A model generated the notes under the pieces. That model did not search any database. It saw only the letters and a list, made by a program, of their open reading frames with translations, and was not told the origin of the DNA. 6,466 nt of DNA from contig CAMBPW010000055.1 of assembly GCA_945869755.1 (NCBI GenBank), positions 1 through 6,466 of the forward strand, in the 5' to 3' direction. Origin of the DNA: an uncultured Gemella sp. Its GTDB lineage: Bacteria; Bacillota; Bacilli; Staphylococcales; Gemellaceae. Every line of letters starts with the position of its first letter. Position 1 is the stretch's first letter. Below, piece after piece: positions 1 to 6,266 of this stretch. The position numbers and the translations under genes were made by a program.

Positions 1-66
1 TAATTGTACTATAAAAAAAGAGAATAAATATATAATGTAATTGTACTATAAAAAAAGGAGAATAAA
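1..66. repeat. Tandem direct repeat before the glucosidase gene
   Basis: Bases 1-28 and 38-66 are the same sequence apart from one base: both start TAATTGTACTATA, run through seven A's, then read GAGAATAAA (first copy) or GGAGAATAAA (second copy). The period is 37 bases. The second copy supplies the AAAGGAG ribosome binding site of the downstream gene; the first copy has lost one G, so its binding site is weaker, and it is followed by ATG immediately followed by TAA (35-40). The simplest reading is a local duplication of the leader. A role as a paired regulator site cannot be excluded, since the window starts here. Confidence 0.85.
31..36 (+). promoter_or_regulatory. Possible -10 box for the glucosidase gene
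   Basis: TATAAT matches the sigma-A -10 consensus exactly and would start a short leader of about 25 bases before the ATG at 68. No good -35 sits at 16-18 bases upstream; the nearest TTG-type hexamer (TTGTAC, 4-9) is 21 bases away, which is too far. In DNA this AT-rich a perfect -10 can occur by chance, and the gene may instead be read from an upstream operon outside the window. Confidence 0.3.
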
Positions 67-67
67 A

Positions 68-1471
68 ATGAGTAAATTTCCAAAAAACTTTTTATGGGGT
101 GGAGCAATAGCTGCTAATCAATGTGAAGGTGCATATAATGTAGATGGAAAAGGGTTAAGCGTCCAAGACGTAGCACCAAAAGGCTGGAAATATCGACCAA
201 CCGAACAACCAACAGAAGATAATTTAAAGTTAATAGGTATTGATTTTTATAACAGATATAAAGAAGACATCAAACTTTTTGCAGAAATGGGCTTTAAAGT
301 TTTACGTCTATCAATTGCGTGGTCTAGAATTTTTCCGAACGGCGATGATGAACAACCTAACGAATTAGGACTACAATTTTATGATAATGTTTTTGATGAG
401 TGCAAAAAATATGGTATAGAACCGTTAGTAACACTATCACATTACGAAACACCATTGCATCTAGCGAAAAAATATGACGGTTGGCGAAATAGAAAATTAA
501 TAGATTTTTTTGAAAAATATGCAACAACTGTTTTTGAACGTTATAAAAACAAAGTTAAATATTGGCTTACATTTAATGAAATAAATTCTATATCACACGC
601 ACCACTTTTAAGCGGTGGAATTTATACACCGAAAGAAAATTTATCAAAAAATGATATTTTTCAAGCTATACACCACGAATTAGTAGCAAGTGCAAGAGCT
701 GTTAAACTTTGCCATAAAATTATTCCTGATGCTAAAATAGGTTGTATGATTTTAGGTGTGCCAATTTATCCTTTAACTCCAACACCAGAAAATATGTTAA
801 AAACATTACAAGCTGAAAGAGAAAATTATTATTTTTCTGACATACAAGTAAGAGGATATTATCCGTCATACGCAAATAGAATGTTTGAAGAAAATAATAT
901 TAATTTAGAAATTACAGACCAAGACGTAGAAGATTTAAAAAATACAGTTGACTTTGTATCTTTTAGTTATTATATGAGCGTTTGTGAAAGTACCGATAAA
1001 AGTATCGAAGCAGGAGAAGGGAATATAATTGGAGGAGTACCTAATCCGTATTTAGAAGCTAGTGAATGGGGTTGGCAAATAGATCCGAAAGGGTTACGCT
1101 ACTACTTAAACAATGTTTATGACAGATATCAGAAACCTCTATTTATAGTAGAAAATGGTTTGGGCGCAGTTGATGAATTGATTGAAGTAGACGGTGTAAA
1201 AACTGTAAATGACGATTATCGTATAAAATATTTAAACGATCACTTAGTACAAGTAGCAGAAGCTATAAAAGACGGTGTAGAAATATTAGGTTACACTTCT
1301 TGGGGATGTATTGATTTAGTAAGTTTCACTACTGCCGAATTAAGAAAAAGATATGGTTTTATATATGTAGATCGCCACGATGACGGATCTGGAACTTTAG
1401 AAAGATATAAAAAGAAAAGTTTTTATTGGTATAAAGATATAATCTCTTCAAATGGAGAATTACTAAATTAA
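68..1471 (+). CDS. bglA: 6-phospho-beta-glucosidase, glycoside hydrolase family 1
   Basis: The 467-residue product is a cytoplasmic family 1 glycosidase that should hydrolyse phosphorylated beta-glucosides (such as cellobiose-6-P or aryl-glucoside-6-P) delivered by a PTS, giving glucose-6-phosphate. Seen in the sequence: the N-terminal FLWGGAIAANQCEGA signature (residues 8-22), LSHYETP (123-129), the acid/base TFNEIN with Glu171, and the nucleophile IVENGLG with Glu362. Near the C-terminus, IDLVSFTTAELRKRYG (415-430) has the Lys427-x-Tyr429 pair that, with an upstream Ser, binds the sugar phosphate in 6-phospho enzymes. Length is normal for the family. The ATG at 68 is chosen over an in-frame TTG at 41 because AAAGGAG (54-60) lies 7 bases before it and the GH1 fold begins right there. 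No PTS permease for beta-glucosides is visible next to it. The exact substrate is inferred, and galactoside specificity is less likely. Confidence 0.95.
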   Translation: MSKFPKNFLWGGAIAANQCEGAYNVDGKGLSVQDVAPKGWKYRPTEQPTEDNLKLIGIDFYNRYKEDIKLFAEMGFKVLRLSIAWSRIFPNGDDEQPNELGLQFYDNVFDECKKYGIEPLVTLSHYETPLHLAKKYDGWRNRKLIDFFEKYATTVFERYKNKVKYWLTFNEINSISHAPLLSGGIYTPKENLSKNDIFQAIHHELVASARAVKLCHKIIPDAKIGCMILGVPIYPLTPTPENMLKTLQAERENYYFSDIQVRGYYPSYANRMFEENNINLEITDQDVEDLKNTVDFVSFSYYMSVCESTDKSIEAGEGNIIGGVPNPYLEASEWGWQIDPKGLRYYLNNVYDRYQKPLFIVENGLGAVDELIEVDGVKTVNDDYRIKYLNDHLVQVAEAIKDGVEILGYTSWGCIDLVSFTTAELRKRYGFIYVDRHDDGSGTLERYKKKSFYWYKDIISSNGELLN

Positions 1472-1580
1472 AACTCAAATAATATGATTAACTAAAAAAA
1501 CAATAAACTCTTATTTAATATAACTACTAAAACATAGTATTCTATTTATAAAATATTTTTAAAATACAGTAAATTATACG

Positions 1581-1632
1581 AGGGAGAACCCAACAAAATC
1601 AAATTCTTGATTTTCGGGTATCTCCCTTTTTT
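1581..1632 (+). terminator. Rho-independent terminator after the glucosidase gene
   Basis: A long interrupted hairpin: AGGGAGA (1581-1587) pairs with TCTCCCT (1621-1627), CCC (1589-1591) with GGG (1616-1618), and AAAATCAA (1595-1602) with TTGATTTT (1607-1614) around an ATTC loop. A run of six T's follows (1627-1632). The opposite strand lacks a comparable T run, so it acts rightward. It lies 110 bases past the stop codon, leaving an AT-rich 3' untranslated stretch at 1472-1580 in which I see no gene. Confidence 0.85.
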
Positions 1633-1867
1633 ATTTTAAAAATATTACAATATTCTATAAAAAATAAATAATTACAAAAACAAAAAAGTAACGATACCAC
1701 CGATATTCCAAGGTTTGAAAAATATTTTTTATATTTTCATAAAAAAAATTTTTAGTTATTTTTAAGTAAAATTAACACCACTTTTATTTTTTTAAATCAC
1801 TTTATCATTAGCCACCACAAGCATTCAGTGTAAATTTTTATGTTTGAATTATATTAATTTCCTCTGT
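1633..1867. other. AT-rich intergenic DNA with no gene seen
   Basis: This is the left part of the gap between the glucosidase terminator and the permease promoter. I find no reading frame longer than about 20 codons with a plausible start on either strand, no tRNA-like or riboswitch-like structure, and only short AT-rich palindromes. One element may matter: ATGTTTGA at 1840-1847 is the reverse complement of TCAAACAT at 1902-1909 near the permease promoter, with GTAA/TTAC as an outer partial pair (1830-1833 and 1910-1913). Confidence 0.5.
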
Positions 1868-1883
1868 TAAAAATCGTTTTCAT
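1868..1883 (+). promoter_or_regulatory. Weak cre-like site (possible CcpA binding)
   Basis: TAAAAATCGTTTTCAT fits the catabolite-responsive consensus WTGNAANCGNWNNCAW in its centre and right half (CG at 1875-1876, then CA at 1881-1882), but has AA where the left half wants TG. It lies about 70 bases upstream of the predicted transcription start of the PTS permease gene, a position where CcpA activates rather than blocks in some Bacillota genes. The match is imperfect, so this is only a candidate. Confidence 0.25.
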
Positions 1884-1890
1884 TGTTCGC

Positions 1891-1916
1891 TTTGTGTAAA
1901 ATCAAACATTTACAAA
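1891..1916. promoter_or_regulatory. Inverted repeat over the -35 of the PTS gene, candidate operator
   Basis: TGTAAA (1895-1900) and TTTACA (1909-1914) are exact reverse complements separated by 8 bases; adding the flanks gives TTTGTGTAAA against TTTACAAA. The right arm is the predicted -35 hexamer itself, so a protein bound here would compete with RNA polymerase. The regulator is not identifiable from the site alone. Confidence 0.4.
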
Positions 1917-1937
1917 CTTATTTTTTAATGCTAGAAT
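1909..1937 (+). promoter_or_regulatory. Sigma-A promoter with extended -10 for the PTS gene
   Basis: TTTACA (1909-1914, 5 of 6 matches to TTGACA) is followed by a 17-base spacer and TAGAAT (1932-1937, 5 of 6 matches to TATAAT). TGC at 1929-1931 forms an extended -10. Transcription should start near 1944, giving a leader of about 50 bases that ends in the GGAGG ribosome binding site at 1979-1983. That leader is too short for a GlcT-type antiterminator plus terminator, so control is more likely at initiation. Confidence 0.65.
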
Positions 1938-1993
1938 TAAAAAGTCTTTTTATTTTTATGACATCATTATATTTTTTTGGAGGTTAAAAGACA

Positions 1994-3625
1994 ATGAAAG
2001 AAAATAAAATTTTCGCAGTATTGCAACGTATTGGTCGTTCATTTATGTTACCAATAGCGGTTTTACCAGTTGCAGGTCTGTTACTAGGTATTGGGGCTTC
2101 ATTTACTAACCCAACTACTATAGCATCATATGGACTTACTTCTATTTTAGGAGAAGGAACATTTTTAAATACTATACTTACAGTTATGTCTAACGCAGGA
2201 GATGCAATTTTTGGTACTTTACCATTAATTTTCGCAGTTGGTGTAGCTATCGGTATGGCAAGAAGAGAAAAAGAAGTTGCTGCACTATCAGCAATGATTG
2301 CATTTTTCGTAATGCACACATCTATTAATGCGATGTTAAAAACTCACGGACAAATTTTAGCAGATGGTACTATCTCTAAAGATGTTCTTGGAGGAACTAT
2401 CGGATCTATCGTAGGTATCCAATCATTGCAAATGGGTGTTTTTGGTGGTATCATAGCAGGTCTTGGTGTTTCTTATTTACATAATAAATACCACACAATC
2501 GAACTTCCTACTGTATTATCATTCTTTGGTGGTTCAAGATTTATACCTATCATTTCTACTATTACTTATGTATTTGTAGGTATTTTAATGTATTATGTAT
2601 GGCCAACAGTTCAAAATGGTATTTATGCACTTGGTGGATTAGTTACAGGTTCAGGATATGTTGGAACTTTAATTTACGGTTTAATTGAGCGTTCACTTAT
2701 TCCGTTCGGTCTACACCACGTATTCTACTTACCATTCTGGCAAACAGGAGTTGGTGGAACGCTGGAAATTTCTGGACAATTAGTTCAAGGAGCTCAAAAT
2801 ATCTTCTTTGCTCAATTAGGTGATCCTAACTGGACAGGAATGTTCACAATCGAACACGCTAGATTTATGGCAGGGAAATTCCCATTCATGATTTTCGGTT
2901 TACCAGCAGCAGCTTTAGCTATGTATCACACTGCTAAACCAGAAAACAAAAAAGTAGCTGGTGGATTACTTATGTCAGCAGCTCTTACTGCAATGTTAAC
3001 TGGTATTACTGAGCCAATCGAATTTTCATTCTTATTCGTTGCACCAATTTTATATGTAGTACACGCTATTTTAGCAGGTGTTTCATTTATGATGATGCAC
3101 ATTTTAAATATCGCTATAGGACAAACATTCTCTGGTGGATTAATTGACTTCTTCTTATTCGGTATTTTACAAGGAAACGGAAAAACAAACTGGATGTTAG
3201 CAATTCCTCTTGGAGCTGTTTACTTCGTAGTTTACTACTTCGTGTTCAAAACTTTAATTTTAAAATTAAAACTAAAAACTCCTGGTCGTGAAGATGCAGT
3301 AGAAGATGTTAAATTACACACTAAAGCTGACTACTTAAACAAAAAAGAAGAAGCTTCTCAAACAGTTAAAGTTGATGGAGTTAAAGATGAAATTGTTATA
3401 TTAGCTCAAGGGCTTGGTGGTTTAGCTAACATAACTGACGTTGACGCTTGTGCTACAAGATTAAGAACAACAGTAGCTAATCCTGAATTAGTAAATGAAG
3501 ATTTATTAAAACAATCAGGTTCTCTAGGAGTAATAAAATCTGGAAATGGTGTTCAAGTAATTTTTGGACCTAGAGTTTCAGTAATAAAAACTGAATTAGA
3601 AGATTATTGGGAAAATAACAGATAA
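1994..3625 (+). CDS. ptsG: PTS glucose/maltose-type EIICB permease
   Basis: This 543-residue membrane protein imports a sugar, most likely glucose or maltose, and phosphorylates it in the same step. The IIC domain (about 1-425) is strongly hydrophobic, with the family motifs SFMLPIAVLPVAGLLLGIG (16-34), IPFGLHHVFYLPFW (236-249) and GITEPIEFSF (337-346), whose Glu340 belongs to the conserved substrate region. A charged linker (about 426-463) leads to a IIB domain whose phosphorylated cysteine is Cys486 in NITDVDACATRLR (479-491). No IIA domain follows, so a separate glucose-type IIA protein must donate phosphate; many streptococcal relatives carry IIA fused at this end. The ATG follows GGAGG by 10 bases. 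The gene has its own promoter and terminator, so it is a single-gene transcript. The family resembles the pneumococcal PtsG/MalT type, and choosing between glucose and maltose from sequence alone is not safe. Confidence 0.93.
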   Translation: MKENKIFAVLQRIGRSFMLPIAVLPVAGLLLGIGASFTNPTTIASYGLTSILGEGTFLNTILTVMSNAGDAIFGTLPLIFAVGVAIGMARREKEVAALSAMIAFFVMHTSINAMLKTHGQILADGTISKDVLGGTIGSIVGIQSLQMGVFGGIIAGLGVSYLHNKYHTIELPTVLSFFGGSRFIPIISTITYVFVGILMYYVWPTVQNGIYALGGLVTGSGYVGTLIYGLIERSLIPFGLHHVFYLPFWQTGVGGTLEISGQLVQGAQNIFFAQLGDPNWTGMFTIEHARFMAGKFPFMIFGLPAAALAMYHTAKPENKKVAGGLLMSAALTAMLTGITEPIEFSFLFVAPILYVVHAILAGVSFMMMHILNIAIGQTFSGGLIDFFLFGILQGNGKTNWMLAIPLGAVYFVVYYFVFKTLILKLKLKTPGREDAVEDVKLHTKADYLNKKEEASQTVKVDGVKDEIVILAQGLGGLANITDVDACATRLRTTVANPELVNEDLLKQSGSLGVIKSGNGVQVIFGPRVSVIKTELEDYWENNR

Positions 3626-3630
3626 TAAAT

Positions 3631-3665
3631 AAAAAAACTTAGCTTTTATAGCTAAGTTTTTTTTT
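3631..3665 (+). terminator. Rho-independent terminator after the PTS gene
   Basis: AACTTAGCT (3636-3644) pairs with AGCTAAGTT (3650-3658) around a TTTAT loop, beginning 5 bases after the stop codon. Seven A's lead in (3631-3637) and nine T's follow (3657-3665). The flanking A and T runs extend the stem and would let it act in both directions, although no leftward gene needs it. Confidence 0.92.
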
Positions 3666-3699
3666 ATAGTCAGTTTATACTTAATTTTAAGTTTTTTAT

Positions 3700-3716
3700 T
3701 TATAATTTCATTATTA
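3700..3716 (+). promoter_or_regulatory. Probable -10 box and overlapping inverted repeat for the flavin operon
   Basis: TATAAT at 3701-3706 is a perfect -10, 31 bases before the ATG of the FMN-binding protein. The -35 region 17 bases upstream (TACTTA) is poor. ATAAT (3702-3706) and ATTAT (3710-3714) form an inverted repeat over the -10. Read wider, TTATAAT (3700-3706) is identical to a half-site of the PerR/Fur family box, and ATTATTA (3710-3716) is a near match to the other half, but the halves are 3 bases apart rather than 1. Iron or peroxide control would fit the operon but is only a hint here. A second palindrome, CTTAA-TT-TTAAG, lies at 3680-3691. Confidence 0.35.
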
Positions 3717-3736
3717 AATATTTAGAAAGGATAATT

Positions 3737-4210
3737 ATGGGAAAAAATAAAACTTTAAAAATTACACTTTCTGGTGTAGCACTAACTTCTATTGGACTTA
3801 GTGGTTATTACACTTTTTACAAACCAGAACAAACAAATAACAATTCAACTACTAGCAATCAAAATACGACACAACAAACAACAACTAACACAACTTCAAA
3901 TGTACAAACTACTCAAAACTATACATTAAAAGACGGAACATTTACGGGAGAAGTAATACGTACTCGTCGTGGAGATGTTCAACTTTCAATAACTGTTAGT
4001 GGCGGTAAAATTACAGCGATTAACCCCCTAATTTATCCGAACGAAGATTCTGAATCTAAGCAAATTAATGCGAATGCAATACCGAAATATACTAAAGAAG
4101 CGTTAGAAAAACAGAATAGTCAAATTTCATTAATTTCTGGAGCGACTGAAACTTTTAACGGTTTTACAGGATCACTTCAAGACGCTATTAACAAATCATT
4201 ACAGTCGTAA
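3737..4210 (+). CDS. Membrane-anchored FMN-binding domain protein (flavinylated electron carrier)
   Basis: The 157-residue protein has three parts. Residues 1-28 are a short basic start (Lys3, Lys5, Lys8) and a hydrophobic segment acting as a signal anchor; there is no lipobox cysteine. Residues 31-62 are a linker made almost wholly of Thr, Asn, Gln and Ser. Residues 63-155 are an FMN_bind domain of the NqrC/RnfG/PplA type, with DGTFTGE (66-72) and the flavinylation motif SGATET (134-139), whose threonine should receive FMN by a phosphoester bond made by ApbE. The acidic residue often found three before the motif serine is Ser131 here. The domain is expected outside the membrane as a one-electron carrier, taking electrons from the reductase encoded two genes downstream. 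AGAAAGGA (3724-3731) sets the start. The ApbE gene follows after 5 bases. Membrane anchoring and outward orientation are inferred from the N-terminus. Confidence 0.88.
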   Translation: MGKNKTLKITLSGVALTSIGLSGYYTFYKPEQTNNNSTTSNQNTTQQTTTNTTSNVQTTQNYTLKDGTFTGEVIRTRRGDVQLSITVSGGKITAINPLIYPNEDSESKQINANAIPKYTKEALEKQNSQISLISGATETFNGFTGSLQDAINKSLQS

Positions 4211-4215
4211 ACAAA

Positions 4216-4998
4216 ATGAAATTTAAAATTTTTACATTTAAAGCGATGAATACTAATGTAACTATTCAATTTGTTAAGGACAATTTTTCAAATTCTATTA
4301 TTGAAACTTTAAATACAAATGTTGAGAGTATAAAAAAGTTTTTTCAAAAAATAGAAGATAAATTTTCTCCTTTTCTTAAAGATAGTTTCGTAAGTAATCA
4401 TAGAGAAATTGGTGATGATTTTGCAAATTTTATGCTTGATATAGAGTATCAAAATGTTTTTATAGAAAGTTTGCTTGCAAAAAAAGAAACAGACGGAATT
4501 TTTAACAACTATTTTGACGGAAAATATAATCCTACAGGATTCGTTAAAGGTTGGGCGACTGAGAGAGCATTCTTTCTATTTTTACAACCTTTGCTTAACA
4601 TTAATTTTGTTGAAGGTGTTGCAATAAATGTTGGTGGCGATATGCAATTAGGTGTTATAGAAAATAGTTCTTTTTCGTGGAATATTGGTATTGAAAACCC
4701 GAAAAATACGACAGAACTCATAGCTAGTTATGAAATTAAAAACGGAGCTGTTGCAACTTCGGGAATTAATAAAAGAGGAAGACATATAATTAGTAATGAA
4801 AAAATTGAAGATAAACAAATCACTATTGTTGGACATTATTTATCAGTTGTTGATGTTTGGACAACTGTAGGTGTAGCTTGTACTAAAGAAAAATTTAAAA
4901 ATTTTATAGAGAAAGAAAAACTAACGGGAATTATTTGTCAAGATAATAAAATTTTTCCGTTTGAATTAGGAGAATTTATTAATGTTAAAAAATCATAA
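4216..4998 (+). CDS. apbE: ApbE family FAD:protein FMN transferase
   Basis: The enzyme splits FAD in the presence of magnesium and attaches the FMN half to a threonine of its target, here most likely the protein encoded just upstream. Recognisable ApbE blocks in order: AMNTNVTIQF (10-19), KIEDKFSPF (45-53), NPTGFVKGWA (105-114) with Lys111, INVGGDMQLG (137-146), WNIGIENP (155-162), AVATSGINKRGRHII (178-192), and VVDVWTT (211-217) with the metal-binding Asp213. At 260 residues it is shorter than the usual 300-350. It begins directly with the fold and has no signal peptide or lipobox, so it should be cytoplasmic, unlike the secreted lipoprotein ApbE of Listeria (FmnB). There is no Shine-Dalgarno sequence before the ATG, and the gap to the upstream stop is only 5 bases, so translation probably depends on coupling to the FMN-binding gene. 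Its last 17 bases overlap the reductase gene. Confidence 0.9.
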   Translation: MKFKIFTFKAMNTNVTIQFVKDNFSNSIIETLNTNVESIKKFFQKIEDKFSPFLKDSFVSNHREIGDDFANFMLDIEYQNVFIESLLAKKETDGIFNNYFDGKYNPTGFVKGWATERAFFLFLQPLLNINFVEGVAINVGGDMQLGVIENSSFSWNIGIENPKNTTELIASYEIKNGAVATSGINKRGRHIISNEKIEDKQITIVGHYLSVVDVWTTVGVACTKEKFKNFIEKEKLTGIICQDNKIFPFELGEFINVKKS

Positions 4999-6261
4999 AT
5001 TTATGCTAAATGTAATATGGTTAATATTATTATTTACAGTACCTTTACCACTCATAATTACACTAAGTAACGGTTTAAATATTTTATATGCAGATTACAA
5101 GTTAGGAATAAATCTAGGTCTTTTTGCTTATGTTTGGATGCTTGTTGCAATATTTTTAGCAAGTAGACCTAAATGGTTAGATAAAATTATCGGTTTGCCT
5201 GATATGTATATAATTCACGGCGTTACTTCTGTTTTAGCCCTTATATTAATGTGGTTACATGATAATTTGTTAAGTTCTGCTGGTATTATTGAAACGACAG
5301 GAGAATTTTCGCTATATTTAGCAACTGTTATAATATGTTATTCTATAGTATTTATGGCAAGTTGGTTCACTAATAAAATACCATTTCTCGCACAAACTAA
5401 AAAATTTTTAGAAAAAACTTTTAAACACGAATTATCAATTTGGATACACAGATTAAATTTATTAGTAGTTATAGTAGCTTATATACATATAATTTTAATT
5501 AGTTACATTCGTGAAATAACTCCATTTTTTATATTAGTTACTGCATATACTATTATATCTCTAGGAACATATTTTATTTATCTTTTAAATAAAAACAAAA
5601 GCATTAACATCGGAAAAATTAGTAATATAAAAATATTAGGGACAATTATTCATTTAGAAATTACTTCATCAAAACACTCTTTATCAAAAATTAAAGCCGG
5701 AGATTTTATTTTTATATCTCTACCTCAGTATAAAGATTTAAAAGAACAACACCCTTTTTCTATAGTTAATAACCCTGCAATAGATGGAAAATAGTTTTAG
5801 GAATTGATGCAGTTGGAGATTTTACTAAACAATTACAAAATATTAAAGTAGGAGAAAAAGTTATTTTTTCTAACGGTTACGGAATATTAAATAACATCGT
5901 AAAAACTTTGCCACAAGACGAAAAGTTAATTTTAGTTGGTGGTGGAATTGGCGTTACTTCTCTAATATCACTTGCTAGTAGTTTTGATGAAAAAAATATT
6001 ACTTTCATATATACCGTTAAACAAGGAAAAGATATTTTATATACAGACGTTTTAGAAAATTTACAAAAAAAACATAATATAAAAATTTATGCCAAAATAG
6101 GTAGATATAGCAACGAACAATTGGAAGATATTTTGCCTATTGATGAAAATTGTAGCTATATTATAGCTGGACCTACTGCGATGAATAGTGCATACAAAAA
6201 ATATTTAACACAAAAAGGTATTAAATCAAACAAAATTTTCTTTGAATCTTTTGCTTTTTAA
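4982..6261 (+). pseudogene. Ferric-reductase-like heme/FAD/NAD(P)H transmembrane oxidoreductase, split by a frameshift
   Basis: Reading 4982-5791 and then continuing in the -1 frame to the stop at 6259-6261 gives a complete 426-residue reductase of the ferric reductase/NADPH oxidase superfamily. Part 1 has six membrane segments (about 9-30, 44-60, 74-92, 109-128, 155-176, 182-202). His79 and His93 in the third, and His156 and His169 in the fifth, are spaced to hold two hemes. HPFS (257-260) is the FAD-binding motif. Part 2 carries VGEKVIFSNGYG, the nucleotide loop LVGGGIGVTS (codons at about 5932-5961), AGPTAM, and the terminal ESFAF. The frame breaks at four A's (5788-5791) before TAG; one extra A would restore DGKIVLGIDAVGDF across the junction. 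Part 2 has no credible start of its own (its first in-frame ATG is near 6181). The start at 4982 follows AGGAGAA (4968-4974) inside apbE. Inactivation, sequencing error and programmed frameshifting are all possible; the rest of the gene looks intact. Confidence 0.85.
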
Positions 6262-6266
6262 AATAA

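Noticed and set aside
41..70. Alternative TTG start adding nine residues to the glucosidase
   Set aside because: The TTG lies in the direct repeat with no binding site before it, and the extra residues would be coded by the true Shine-Dalgarno sequence of the ATG at 68.
1672..1728. Leftward fragment reading KIFFKPWNIGGIVTFLFL then stop, possibly a gene remnant
   Set aside because: It is only 18 codons, bounded by a stop directly upstream, in AT-rich DNA where such stretches occur by chance.
1928..1987. 19-codon open frame ending on the ribosome binding site of the PTS gene, a possible leader peptide
   Set aside because: Its ATG overlaps the extended -10 of the predicted promoter, so it would not be on that transcript, and it has no binding site of its own.
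1944..1993. RNA antiterminator (GlcT or LicT type) in the PTS gene leader
   Set aside because: I looked for the conserved antiterminator sequence and a terminator between promoter and gene; the leader is about 50 bases and has neither.
1984..2319. Leftward 111-residue open frame
   Set aside because: It lies opposite the start of the EIICB gene, has no family resemblance, and mirrors the codon pattern of that gene.
4509..4836. Two overlapping leftward open frames of 70 and 62 residues
   Set aside because: Both sit entirely opposite apbE, whose conserved motifs are plainly in the forward frame, and neither has a recognisable domain.
5908..6261. The reductase C-terminal half as an independent gene starting at TTG 5908
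   Set aside because: The frame is open and homologous back to the frameshift near 5791, there is no Shine-Dalgarno sequence before the TTG, and the domain would be cut in its middle.
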